From assembly GCF_003071345.1 (NCBI RefSeq), contig NZ_QCYK01000003.1:496001-560000 (forward strand): DNA of 64,000 nt. Reading direction: 5' to 3'. Below the pieces are notes generated by a model. The model was not told where the DNA came from. It saw only the letters and a program-made list of their open reading frames with translations, and did not search any database. This document shows positions 9,401 through 17,036 of the stretch, in pieces. This DNA comes from Chitinophaga parva (GTDB taxonomy: Bacteria > Bacteroidota > Bacteroidia > Chitinophagales > Chitinophagaceae). The position numbers and the translations under genes were made by a program. Position 1 is the stretch's first letter; each line of letters starts with the position of its first letter.

Positions 9401-10028
9401 AACAAGGCTTACTAAACAAATCGGCACCGGTGATGCAAGGACTACCTACATCTGGGATTATAACCTGAACTACCTTGCAGCCGAAGTAAAGAACGCTGAT
9501 AGCATAGATGTGGCATACACCAGTTTTGAAGCAGATGGAACAGGGTACTGGACCATTAGCTCCTCGGCCCGTGACAGCATTACTACAGCCCTCACCGGTA
9601 GTAAAAGTTATTCCCTGGCCAGCAACATCAGCAAAGCAGGGCTCACCACAGCCAAAACCTATATCGTGTCTTACTTTACCAGGAATGCAAGTCCCTTCAC
9701 CATTGCAGGTACGGTGACCGGCTACCCGGTAAAAGGTACTACCGTAAATGGCTGGACATATTACGAGCACCGGGTAACAGGGGTGACCAGTGTGTCTCTC
9801 ATTGGCACCGGTATGATAGATGAGCTGCGCCTCTATCCGGCCGATGCGGCTATGCAGACCTATACCTACCAGCCGGCTGTTGGCATATCATCGGTTTGCG
9901 ATCCTAAAAACCAGGTAACCTACTATGAATATGATGGGATGAACCGGCTGCGGGTAGTGAGGGATGCACAAAGGAACATTCTAAAAGTGTTCACCTATAA
10001 ATATGCTGACCAACCAGTTTCATTGTAA
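6468..10028 (+). CDS. RHS/SpvB-like shell protein, N-terminal half of a split RHS system
   Basis: An 1186-aa exported protein. A signal-like N-terminus is followed by the Bacteroidota RHS opening pattern (GDLSLPLTLSFNTGGI, WVGLGWSLGTGGSITR at about 70-110). A long beta-rich region follows, and the protein ends in YD-repeat sequence (YYEYDGMNRLRVVRDAQRNILK). It stops without the RHS core or a toxin domain, and the next gene supplies both. In known RHS/TcB-TcC toxins the strands wrap into a hollow cocoon holding the toxin. Here the cocoon appears divided over two polypeptides, by analogy with the TcB/TcC split. The gap to the toxin gene is 20 bp, so the two are almost certainly co-transcribed. 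Confidence 0.8.
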   Translation: MHRRIIGIAIALLFALSSKEQNLSPTNMSNVIPPTPEAAAVGKYLDMPVGYATGAAEVSIPLHTLTQGDLSLPLTLSFNTGGIRVPEVPSWVGLGWSLGTGGSITRVVRGLPDDLAVQGYMNTPYKVSYLEGLSPQSNDYFNLIFNQAHNGTLDVEPDMYNYSVMGYSGTFYYDQDSAGFVQTPVTNVRIKATKAADSTVTGWVLTLPDGVKAYFGTSTDGRSGYDRYNSDYSSTKSSQGGYSLSPNKTTTPPHITTWQLMNIVSPGLEHIDFYYSTFSAVDFGMGGEVTDLIGLSGCTTVSNRVTYSSIYEQRLTKSRLSRISTEMEDVYFVPSTAARQDMVGDERALDSIVVRNKKSQLIEGVKFNTGYYSSPLISIPFQGGGEATAATKRLFLRSLTQFGANNISLPPYQFVYDTTHPLPSRLSNSQDYWGFYNGKTNSFLTPKPSTVDLAQGYSDFPNGGDRTVDINYAKAFSLSKIYYPTGGYTEYTYGSNISNRNNISGTQAGYQISPSAAAYHGFYFFYKDASYQQPGNPNLYVDSVTIGPGLIGSVAVALTGCTNYTVFNCPVKIVITGITDPTFNVWVKSATYSLTTPGKYKVTCTLNPNADVNNPDPDFSVQMTWTENPPGDTRNYIVGGLRVEKIVNGDANGKILSKVLKYNYFNDSTTSSGQLLNLPVHAFKTYCGSNTSSAGSQGAVLRMTSGSAVPLSGADGKIIRYENVTEYMADDTVAASKTEYTYSIDLYDVQNLAAEIYPFPTNTSRDWRNGTLEKKDMYVKTGPATYRLLRREQYFYNPYSYYFKTHGLKLSDYPGNADFLNMGINAFGVTPYSIFSERYLLDSTIITSYENSTMATKTVNRYNPQHGYTLAEQITTNSLSQTVSTKSWYAADYAAAAGANLPWMVQNNMVDIPVKQQVTVNSKLADGRVIAYNNYGQPANVYQYESNTLKDSIAHDPATLVPPDYTLRSTMTYAAAHPTRLTKQIGTGDARTTYIWDYNLNYLAAEVKNADSIDVAYTSFEADGTGYWTISSSARDSITTALTGSKSYSLASNISKAGLTTAKTYIVSYFTRNASPFTIAGTVTGYPVKGTTVNGWTYYEHRVTGVTSVSLIGTGMIDELRLYPADAAMQTYTYQPAVGISSVCDPKNQVTYYEYDGMNRLRVVRDAQRNILKVFTYKYADQPVSL

Positions 10029-10048
10029 GTTCCTTCAATCCATTATTT

Positions 10049-13000
10049 ATGCGTCTTTTTTCCCTCACAATACTGTTGTTTACCTGCCATGTAGCGATGG
10101 CTCAGAATGTGCCACAGGCCAATCCCCAGCCAGTGAACGCACATCCGGTGACCCAGCCTGCGGCATATAACAGCGTCAATGTAAACTATGTCCGCACTTA
10201 CCTCCCGCGGTTCGGGACCACTGACACGACTGCTGTATTTGCACCAGGTAACACGGTGCAGCAAGTGGCACAGACCTCCCAATACCTGGATGGACTGGGA
10301 CGCCCCTTGCAAACTGTCGGCAAAGCCCTCAGCCCCGCCGGATATGACGTGGTGTCCCCGCTGGTGTATGATGTGTTTGGTCGCCAGCAATATACATACC
10401 TTCCCTATATAGCTACCGGAACGTCAGATGGTAATTTTAAGCCCGCTCCCTTTGCCGGGCAGGCAACGTTCTACAGGAATGAATCCCTGAATCCAGGCGT
10501 AGCTATTGACAGCATTTATTATGGCCAGGTACAGTATGAAAATTCACCGCTGAACAGGGTACTGAAAACATATAGCCCGGGTGCCAACTGGGCGGCCGAA
10601 GGGGGTAACCGACCGGTACAGCAACAATACCTGGTAAACGCTTTGGGGGATAGCGTGCGCATATGGGCTGTACCAACGAGCGGAAGCATTCCCACAAGTA
10701 CCAGTGCCTATACTGCCGGGCAATTGGCCCGCAGCCTGGTGATCGATGAACAGGGGCACCGGGTGGAAACATTTAAAGATAAACAGGACCGGGTAATCCT
10801 GAAGAAAGTATCGCTTACCGCCATCACCGGCGGACATGCCGGCTGGCTTTGCACCTACTATGTGTATGACGATGTAGGTAACCTCCGTTGCGTAATACCG
10901 CCCCAAGCGGTGGAAGCCATCCGTGGCAACTGGGTAATTACCCAGGCTGCGTACGATGAACTGTGCTTCCGATATACGTATGATGGCCGTGACCGCGTGA
11001 CCGTTAAAAAGGTACCTGGTGCTGCCATCGTGGAAATGGTTTATGATGTAAGGGACCGCCTCGTGTACAGCCGGGATGGAAATCTAAGGGCCCAGGGTAA
11101 ATGGATGATTACCTATTATGATGCATTAAACAGGCCGGTGGAGACCGCGTTGTACGCCGGAACAGAAACCCAAGCCACTTTACAAAGCCAATTGACAAGC
11201 TCCGGAACACTTAATCCAACCATTCCGGCAGCTTCGCTAACACCGCTTACCTATACTTACTATGATAACTACTCCTACACAGGAGCCAAGGCAGCAGTAA
11301 CCGCAGAACTCAGCAAGCCACAAGCAAATGGGAATGTGTACGCAGAACCTGCGTCGGCGGTAAGCACGATGACCAAAGGACTGTCCACAGGTAGGAAAGA
11401 ACTGGTACTGGGTACAAGCCAGTGGTTGATGACCAGCATTTATTACGACAACAAAGGTAGGGTGCTGCAAACCGTAAGTGATAATGCAAAGGGCGGTGTT
11501 ATTACGGCTAGTAACTTATACGATTTTTCCGGCAGGTTGCTCAGTACATACATGCATCAGACTAACCCATCGGCCACGCTTACACCAGACCTGAAGGTAC
11601 TCTCCATGACGCATTACAATGCCGCTGGCCTGGTGGATTCGGTTTCCAACATCATTAACGATGATCCCACTACGAGGAGACTTGTCACGACAAACAGCTA
11701 TGATGAACTTGGCCGGGTAAAGACGACCGCATTGGGTAACCTGGAAACCCAGGCATTTGAGTATAATATTCAAGGATGGCTGAGTAGCATTAATAAAGAC
11801 TATATTAATGGGGTTAGTAACCCCAAGACGCACTTTGGCGAGATACTTCGCTATGACAGGGGATTTAGCCAATCCCAATTCAATGGCAATATAGCAGGCG
11901 CCATCTGGAGGGGTTTCAATGATGGCGTAGTAAGAGCATATGGGTTTGGCTATGATACCAGCGGTAGATTAGCTAAAGCTGATTATACGCAACAGGCTAC
12001 CGGTGTTTGGGTGCAAACGGCAATGGATTTTTCTGTAAGCGGCCTTACCTATGACGCTAATGGCAACATTTTGAGCATGAAACAAAGGGGGCTAAGGGGG
12101 ACACAATCTGCGACCATTGACTCTCTTGTTTACAAATATTTGCCCTCCAGTAATAAGTTGAAATATGTAACGGATAATGCCAATGATCCGGCCAGCGTTC
12201 TGGGTGATTTTAAGGAAACTGCACAGAATAAATCCCTCAATGCGCTTGATACAGCAGATTATGCCTATGACCAGAATGGTAATTTAATAACAGATGGTAA
12301 CAAGGGCATAACAGCCATTTCCTACAACTTCCTCAACCTGCCGGAGCAGGTGAATATAAAAGGGAAAGGGGTTATTAAATTCCTGTATGATGCCAGTGGG
12401 CAAAAACTTCGGAAAACGGTGGTGGATAGCACCTCAACTCCAGTAAGGACAACTGTCACGGATTATTTAGGGGGCATGGTATTCCAGAATGACAGCCTTC
12501 AGTTTATACAACACCCGGCTGGACGGGTGCGGGCTAAAATCTATGCTGGCGTTCCGGTGAAATATGTGTACGATTATTTTGTCAAAGACCACCTGGGCAG
12601 CACGCGGCAGGTTTTGACGGAAGAAAGTGATACAGCCAGCTATGTGGCTACAATGGAGACGCCTAATGCGACGACGGAAAATGCGCTGTTTTCCAACGTG
12701 GATGCCACAAGGACTTCCGCTCCCTCGGGTTTTAAGTCAGACCAGCTCACAAGCCCTGATAATAGTGTGGCGGCGCTCAATGCTGCCACCGGCAGAAAGA
12801 TCGGGCCGGCGCTGGTACTGCGGGTGATGGCGGGAGATACCATCCAGGTGGGGGTTTCTGCGTTTTACAAATCTGGTGGGGATGCGGTAACGCGGCGCAA
12901 TTTTGGCGCCCAGATGGTGTCAGCACTGGTACAGGCATTGAGTAGTGACGTGTCAAATGCAGGGGTACATACGGAAAGCACAGGCAGTCTGCCAGGAGGC

Positions 13001-14287
13001 ATGGTGCTGGATTCCAGTACTTACAATGACTTGGTGAAGAGTGATCCGGATTGGGATGGCAAGCCCAAGGCCTATCTTAATTATGTGTTGTTTGATGACC
13101 AGATGACACTGCAAAAGGAGGCCAGTGGGGTAAAACAAGTACCCGCTACGCCGGATGAAGCGATTCAGTTGGGAAGCGGGCCGGTTGTAGCATCGAAATC
13201 GGGGTTTGCTTATATTTACGTTTCCAATGAGAGTGCACAGGAGGTGGATTTTAATAACCTGGCTGTTGTGCACAAAACGGGGCCTTTATTGGAGGAGACG
13301 CATTATTATCCGTTTGGGTTGACAATGGCGGGGATTAGTTCGAATGCGTTAAAGGGCTCTAACTATCCCGAGAACCGGCTGAAGTATAATGGGATAGAAC
13401 TGGATACCTCCATGGGATTGAATGCCTATGAAGCTTCTTACCGGGATTTAGATCCACAGACGGGAAGATGGTGGCAGATTGATCCGAAAATAGATGAAGA
13501 TATGGAGGCTTGGTCTCCATATGCATCGAACTACGATAATCCCATTCGGTACAATGATTTTGGTGGCGATGCTCCCGGCGATGGAGTGCTTAGTAAAGTT
13601 TGGAGCGCAGCAGTAAATACGTTTAACTTTACAAGGCAGGCGGTAAATGGGGCGGTGGTCGGAACCACAGATAATTTGTTGGGGACAAATTTAAGATCAG
13701 ATTACGGCGCCCGTTATATTCATGATGAAGCGAGTGCAAGGGGGTGGAATACGGGATTGGACGCGGCAGACGTTGCCGGAGTGGCTATCGGTGACGCAGA
13801 AATAACGGCTGGTGCTGGAATCGTGGTAGCTGGTGGAGGAGCCACGATTGTGTCAGGAGGTGCCGCTTCACCTGCGTCCTTGCCAGCAATGGCAGGGGGA
13901 GTCGCTGTTGCAGCACATGGGTTGGTTGTAATAGGGAAGTCAGCAATGAATTTGCTGAACCAAACTGGAAGAGTTAATATCACTCCTGCGCAGCAGAAGG
14001 CGGAAAAGCTTAGTCAAAAGGACAGATCAGGTCAAGATTTTACAAAGGCTGGAAAGGAGGCGGTAAAGGATGTTAACAAAGAAAAAAATGCAGGGACATT
14101 AGCTTGTGAAAATTGTCAAACGCCACTTAAAGATTCTCCACAGAGCAAAAAAGGCGTACCTACACCTAAGGATGCCGCTCAAGTTGATCATATTGTGCCT
14201 AAGGCGAAAGGAGGGAGCGGTACCCCCGCAAATGGCCAGGTGCTGTGCCCGACCTGCAATGTTAGGAAGAGCGATAAAATGCTTTAA
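10049..14287 (+). CDS. RHS polymorphic toxin with C-terminal HNH nuclease tip
   Basis: A 1412-aa exported protein with signal peptide MRLFSLTILLFTCHVAMA. The DUF6443-like start (VRTYLPRF, QYLDGLGRPLQTV) precedes many YD repeats (YDVFGRQ, YDDVGNLR, YDELGRVK). The RHS-associated core runs from about 1086 (YYPFGLTM) through ENRLKYNGIELD to YDNPIRYNDFGG at about 1161-1172. Beyond it lie a hydrophobic Ala/Gly pre-toxin stretch (about 1250-1300) and a C-terminal HNH endonuclease: Cys1353/Cys1356, Asp1380-His1381 in VDHIVPKAKGG, Asn1395, and Cys1400/Cys1403 in CPTCN. The intact HNH motif and zinc cysteines predict a DNA-cleaving tip, delivered to rivals or self-restricted. The next gene is the likely immunity gene. 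Confidence 0.88.
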   Translation: MRLFSLTILLFTCHVAMAQNVPQANPQPVNAHPVTQPAAYNSVNVNYVRTYLPRFGTTDTTAVFAPGNTVQQVAQTSQYLDGLGRPLQTVGKALSPAGYDVVSPLVYDVFGRQQYTYLPYIATGTSDGNFKPAPFAGQATFYRNESLNPGVAIDSIYYGQVQYENSPLNRVLKTYSPGANWAAEGGNRPVQQQYLVNALGDSVRIWAVPTSGSIPTSTSAYTAGQLARSLVIDEQGHRVETFKDKQDRVILKKVSLTAITGGHAGWLCTYYVYDDVGNLRCVIPPQAVEAIRGNWVITQAAYDELCFRYTYDGRDRVTVKKVPGAAIVEMVYDVRDRLVYSRDGNLRAQGKWMITYYDALNRPVETALYAGTETQATLQSQLTSSGTLNPTIPAASLTPLTYTYYDNYSYTGAKAAVTAELSKPQANGNVYAEPASAVSTMTKGLSTGRKELVLGTSQWLMTSIYYDNKGRVLQTVSDNAKGGVITASNLYDFSGRLLSTYMHQTNPSATLTPDLKVLSMTHYNAAGLVDSVSNIINDDPTTRRLVTTNSYDELGRVKTTALGNLETQAFEYNIQGWLSSINKDYINGVSNPKTHFGEILRYDRGFSQSQFNGNIAGAIWRGFNDGVVRAYGFGYDTSGRLAKADYTQQATGVWVQTAMDFSVSGLTYDANGNILSMKQRGLRGTQSATIDSLVYKYLPSSNKLKYVTDNANDPASVLGDFKETAQNKSLNALDTADYAYDQNGNLITDGNKGITAISYNFLNLPEQVNIKGKGVIKFLYDASGQKLRKTVVDSTSTPVRTTVTDYLGGMVFQNDSLQFIQHPAGRVRAKIYAGVPVKYVYDYFVKDHLGSTRQVLTEESDTASYVATMETPNATTENALFSNVDATRTSAPSGFKSDQLTSPDNSVAALNAATGRKIGPALVLRVMAGDTIQVGVSAFYKSGGDAVTRRNFGAQMVSALVQALSSDVSNAGVHTESTGSLPGGMVLDSSTYNDLVKSDPDWDGKPKAYLNYVLFDDQMTLQKEASGVKQVPATPDEAIQLGSGPVVASKSGFAYIYVSNESAQEVDFNNLAVVHKTGPLLEETHYYPFGLTMAGISSNALKGSNYPENRLKYNGIELDTSMGLNAYEASYRDLDPQTGRWWQIDPKIDEDMEAWSPYASNYDNPIRYNDFGGDAPGDGVLSKVWSAAVNTFNFTRQAVNGAVVGTTDNLLGTNLRSDYGARYIHDEASARGWNTGLDAADVAGVAIGDAEITAGAGIVVAGGGATIVSGGAASPASLPAMAGGVAVAAHGLVVIGKSAMNLLNQTGRVNITPAQQKAEKLSQKDRSGQDFTKAGKEAVKDVNKEKNAGTLACENCQTPLKDSPQSKKGVPTPKDAAQVDHIVPKAKGGSGTPANGQVLCPTCNVRKSDKML

Positions 14288-14326
14288 TACGCTCCGAATT
14301 TTTATAAACTTTTAACTGAATGTTTT

Positions 14327-14776
14327 ATGATGGAAAGACAAAGAATATTCTTTGTGCAATTTACAGATGAAGAAGCTGGCGAAACGACCACAGAAAGTAT
14401 GTGGTGCCAAAAAAGTGGAGAATACTATATTTTGGATAACATACCCTTTATCGCTAAGAATATTTCATACGGTGATACCTTCGCTGCTGAGTATGATGAT
14501 ACGGATGGTAAATACTACTTTGACCATTTGGTAGAGGAATCTGGAAATTCTACAATTAGAGTCCTTGTATTCGATAAGAAAGAATACCAGGTAGTGATAG
14601 AAGAATTGCATGAAAAGTTTAAACTTGAAACAGAAGAGTTAGAAGTCAAAAACCTCATAGCGATTAATGTGGAAAAAGATCAAGAATATAGACCGATTTG
14701 GGAATATTTGAGATTTGGAGAAGATAATGGAAGGTTTACGTTTCAGGAATCTTGTTTAGCACATGCTAGAGATTGA
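14327..14776 (+). CDS. DUF4265-like immunity protein candidate
   Basis: A 149-aa acidic cytoplasmic protein resembling DUF4265 (ESMWCQKSGEYYILDNIPFIAKNISYGD near residues 20-50, the family's substrate-free beta core). DUF4265 members are often found beside polymorphic toxins. It starts 39 bp after the HNH toxin gene on the same strand, the canonical place for the cognate immunity protein, and has no signal peptide. It has two adjacent ATGs at 14327 and 14330, and either may be used. Base composition is visibly more AT-rich than the RHS core. That it neutralises the HNH tip is inference from position. Confidence 0.7.
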   Translation: MMERQRIFFVQFTDEEAGETTTESMWCQKSGEYYILDNIPFIAKNISYGDTFAAEYDDTDGKYYFDHLVEESGNSTIRVLVFDKKEYQVVIEELHEKFKLETEELEVKNLIAINVEKDQEYRPIWEYLRFGEDNGRFTFQESCLAHARD

Positions 14777-14845
14777 CAAATAATAAAAGTTATGAACCAA
14801 TGAAAAACGGATGATCTGTGGTGGTTGGTAATATGTTCTGGTTGA

Positions 14846-15059
14846 CTTTCGAAATTATTGCGAGAAAAATTTCCTCTACAGCATATAGAGGAATGGGCAT
14901 TAATAACCGGCGTTCCGCTAGGTGATAAATGTTGCTAGAGAGACGTACCTGGATCTTAATGGAAATGCTTCCAACAACAAAGTTGTAGACGGAAGAGCAA
15001 TCGGTAAAAGTCAATCAGAATGTAATCAAGCTACTCATTTTAATAATACTGATAACTAA
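14846..15059 (+). pseudogene. Frameshifted remnant of a displaced RHS toxin tip
   Basis: Two overlapping reading frames give protein-like sequence without a start. Frame one (14846-14938) reads SKLLREKFPLQHIEEWA then LITGVPLGDK and hits a stop. Frame two (14922-15059) reads ARETYLDLNGNAS then VVDGRAIGKSQSE and ends at TAA 15057-15059. One frameshift near 14920-14940 would join them. The final TAA overlaps by one base the ATG of the next gene, the arrangement of a toxin end coupled to its immunity gene. No RHS core precedes it. The best reading is an orphan C-terminal tip left after tip exchange. The toxin family is not identified. Confidence 0.5.
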
Positions 15060-15505
15060 TGGAACGTAAAACAATAGTTGTGCCTAAAGATAAAAAAGCT
15101 CAAATCGCTTTGGATCATGACACGGCTACACCAGAGCAATTAATAGAAATGACATTAAATGAAACAGAACTTAGAGAATTGCTGGACGGAGGTTTTTTTG
15201 ATCTTATAAATAATGTAGCCGGCGTGAATATTGATGATTATGAAGATGAGAGTATAGAAGAGAGAGAAAAATTAGAGAAAGTGTTAGCAACTGATGTCTT
15301 TCAGGCAGAAGTTACAGGCAAGTTGGCTCAAATCAAATCTCTCTTCGAAGAGGCAGTGACGCGTAGCAAGCACTGGGATTTATTTTTACTTTTAATCTCC
15401 GAAAATGAAATGAGTGATTTAAGAGCACTCGTTTACATTTGTGCATTAACGTTTCCGATTGCAGGAATACGTCCTTGGAATTTGGCGCGATTAAATAATG
15501 AATGA
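15059..15505 (+). CDS. Putative immunity protein of the displaced tip
   Basis: A 148-aa protein of unrecognised family, strongly acidic in the middle (DDYEDESIEEREKLEKV). Its ATG overlaps the stop of the toxin-tip remnant by one base, which implies the two were once translationally coupled as toxin and antidote. The C-terminal 30 residues (LRALVYICALTFPIAGIR) are hydrophobic and resemble the N-terminus of the next protein (LLALIYIFTLFFLIAALR). The underlying DNA is a partial duplication, so this C-terminus may be a recombination scar rather than the ancestral end. Function is inferred only from position. Confidence 0.5.
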   Translation: MERKTIVVPKDKKAQIALDHDTATPEQLIEMTLNETELRELLDGGFFDLINNVAGVNIDDYEDESIEEREKLEKVLATDVFQAEVTGKLAQIKSLFEEAVTRSKHWDLFLLLISENEMSDLRALVYICALTFPIAGIRPWNLARLNNE

Positions 15506-15574
15506 ATATGAAGAAAGGGGAGAGTATATTGTTAGCACTCATTTACATTTTTACATTATTCTTCCTGATTGCAG
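15424..15574 (+). repeat. Diverged direct repeat joining two immunity-region genes
   Basis: The 41 nt at 15424-15464 and 15534-15574 match at about 33 positions when aligned by eye without gaps (both begin AGCACTC, contain TTTACATTT and end GATTGCAG). The copies are 110 bp apart in the same orientation. The first lies near the 3' end of one gene and the second near the 5' end of the next, in frames that give similar hydrophobic peptides. This suggests duplication or recombination during cassette exchange. Confidence 0.6.
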
Positions 15575-15777
15575 CTTTGCGGCTAGGGCTTATTAATTTT
15601 ATTGTTAATAATTTCACAACAATTTATTATAATAATGATTTAGGTAACCTCATCGTAAGAAAATTAGGCTTACCTGATACTTACGATACGATGGAGATAT
15701 TAAATGGGAAGTTAAGAATAAGATGCTTCGGTGGAACGACTGTCGACGAAGTTTTACCTTCATCTCCTCGCTCATAG
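15502..15777 (+). CDS. Small single-pass membrane protein, immunity-region gene
   Basis: A 91-aa protein with one clear transmembrane helix at about residues 8-33 (LLALIYIFTLFFLIAALRLGL) and a short polar tail. The start overlaps the previous gene's stop by 4 nt. Two ATGs (15502, 15508) are possible. The tail ends in a low-complexity SSPRS, and the region just past it lacks a gene until 15804, so a 3' truncation or frameshift is possible. The family is not recognised. A small membrane immunity protein or a remnant of one would fit the locus. Confidence 0.4.
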   Translation: MNMKKGESILLALIYIFTLFFLIAALRLGLINFIVNNFTTIYYNNDLGNLIVRKLGLPDTYDTMEILNGKLRIRCFGGTTVDEVLPSSPRS

Positions 15778-15803
15778 TGAAGCAGCCAAATCATTGTAAT
15801 GTG

Positions 15804-16415
15804 ATGTCAAAAAAATTGAATATCAATACAGTAAACGAATTTTGGGAGTGGTTTTCCGCAAATTGCCAAAACTTTGGACAGTCATTTGACAACGCATACT
15901 TAATCAACGAACTTGATGTGTGGGTTCAAAGACTAGGAGGTTTCACTTGGGAGATCGGCCCCGGTAAGACAATGGAAAATGCGCTGACGATATCGCCAAA
16001 TGGCAATTTGGAATTGCTGCCCTATACAAAGGAAATTATTTCTATGGCCCCGAAGTGTAACGGTTGGGAGTATTACTTTGCAAAGCAGCCTAAACAATGG
16101 GAGATGATTTTTGATTTTGAAACCGAGAGCGGAAATACAATTGAAATCGATGCCTCTCGTTGGGAATATGTATTGCTTAAATATGAAGATGGATTATATG
16201 GTGTCATAATTAAATTCATTCAATCGGATCAGCTTTCCGATAATGATAAAATAATGGCAGCAGAAATTGCACTTGACGGTGTTTTAGGAGAGGGAAAAAG
16301 GATTCAGTTTATTGATGAATTAGAATTTGTAGAAGAATTTGAAGATCGTTACAATGGAAAGGCTAGTAGGTTTAAAAACATAGCTCTTCATTTTAACCAA
16401 CTTCTTCAGTCATAA
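15804..16415 (+). CDS. Hypothetical acidic protein of the immunity cluster
   Basis: A 203-aa cytoplasmic protein beginning MSKKLNINTVNEFWEWF. The open frame extends upstream to 15723, but that segment reads through the neighbour's 3' end and lacks family-like sequence, so the ATG at 15804 is chosen. Visible patterns include LGGFTWEIGPG, NALTISPNG, LLPYTKEIISMAP, GWEYYFAKQPKQW and IEIDASRWEYVLL, an alpha/beta protein rich in Trp and acidic residues. I believe similar hypothetical proteins occur near Bacteroidota toxin loci, but I cannot name the family. It is probably a further immunity gene, kept as an orphan. Confidence 0.6.
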   Translation: MSKKLNINTVNEFWEWFSANCQNFGQSFDNAYLINELDVWVQRLGGFTWEIGPGKTMENALTISPNGNLELLPYTKEIISMAPKCNGWEYYFAKQPKQWEMIFDFETESGNTIEIDASRWEYVLLKYEDGLYGVIIKFIQSDQLSDNDKIMAAEIALDGVLGEGKRIQFIDELEFVEEFEDRYNGKASRFKNIALHFNQLLQS

Positions 16416-16490
16416 TTTGAACCAGGAGGGAAACCGACAGTTATTTTAAAACAAAACAATTGATAGCAATAGTTATTTAAAGACAATATT

Positions 16491-16754
16491 ATGATGAGGT
16501 ATTGGTTTGAATTTGATTTTACTAATTATGATAAAGTGCCTAGTGGTCTTTTAATGGGATGTGGGGTTACAGGATATGGATATGAAGATGTAATCAATAT
16601 TCTAAAGGAAAAGGTTTTTATTAATAAAAGTCTACCCGAAATTAAGAAAGTGGCCGAGAATATTGATTTGCAAGAATTAGATCAGAATCATGTTCTACCT
16701 AATATAAATTCCCCAAATCAGAGAGGGGTATGGTTCCCTTTAGGTTATAATTAA
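16491..16754 (+). CDS. Small hypothetical protein, orphan immunity candidate
   Basis: An 87-aa complete ORF, MRYWFEFDFTNYDKVPSG, with a GCGVTGYGYED motif and a C-terminal HVLPNINSPNQRGVWFPLGY. It has no signal peptide or membrane segment. The Trp/Phe/Tyr-rich strand pattern is typical of small immunity proteins, and it is the last member of the AT-rich gene group after the RHS toxin. Two ATGs in tandem (16491, 16494) are possible starts. From its stop to 17036 there is only a weak 66-codon open frame (16757-16957) with unconvincing sequence, plus the promoter of the protease gene. Confidence 0.55.
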   Translation: MMRYWFEFDFTNYDKVPSGLLMGCGVTGYGYEDVINILKEKVFINKSLPEIKKVAENIDLQELDQNHVLPNINSPNQRGVWFPLGYN

Positions 16755-16988
16755 AGTTGCACGGCAAAAACATTGAAGCTGCAGATGTTTGTCTACGGCT
16801 TCGGTGTTTTATGGCGTCATTTTTTTGTGGTTTTTATGAAACAAGTGATGATGACTGGATCAATACTCGGTTAGGGATGATTTTTTTAAAACTATGGAAC
16901 TTATTTAAATTGGGAACAATTTTGACCGCTTTCAAGACCGTATTGAATAACCGCTAGTAAGCCCTAACACCGCATTACCCACCCATAA

Positions 16989-17019
16989 TTGAAAATCTCA
17001 CCCCCACTAACTATCTTTA
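16989..17019 (+). promoter_or_regulatory. Candidate Bacteroidota promoter for the HtrA-like gene
   Basis: TTG at 16989-16991 is separated by 20 nt from TATCTTTA at 17012-17019. This is close to the Bacteroidota -33/-7 consensus (TTTG, about 19 nt, TAnnTTTG). The predicted start of transcription is about 10 nt before the ATG at 17037, giving a very short leader. The match is imperfect at the last base of the -7 box. Confidence 0.4.
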
Positions 17020-17036
17020 CCCCATAAACCAATCAG

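Noticed and set aside
14790..15014. A 74-codon minus-strand frame opposite the toxin remnant
   Set aside because: The plus-strand frames give clearly more protein-like sequence and lead into the next gene's start.
16757..16957. A 66-codon plus-strand frame after the small immunity genes
   Set aside because: Composition is not protein-like (low-complexity hydrophobic runs), and there is no ribosome site or relative known to me.
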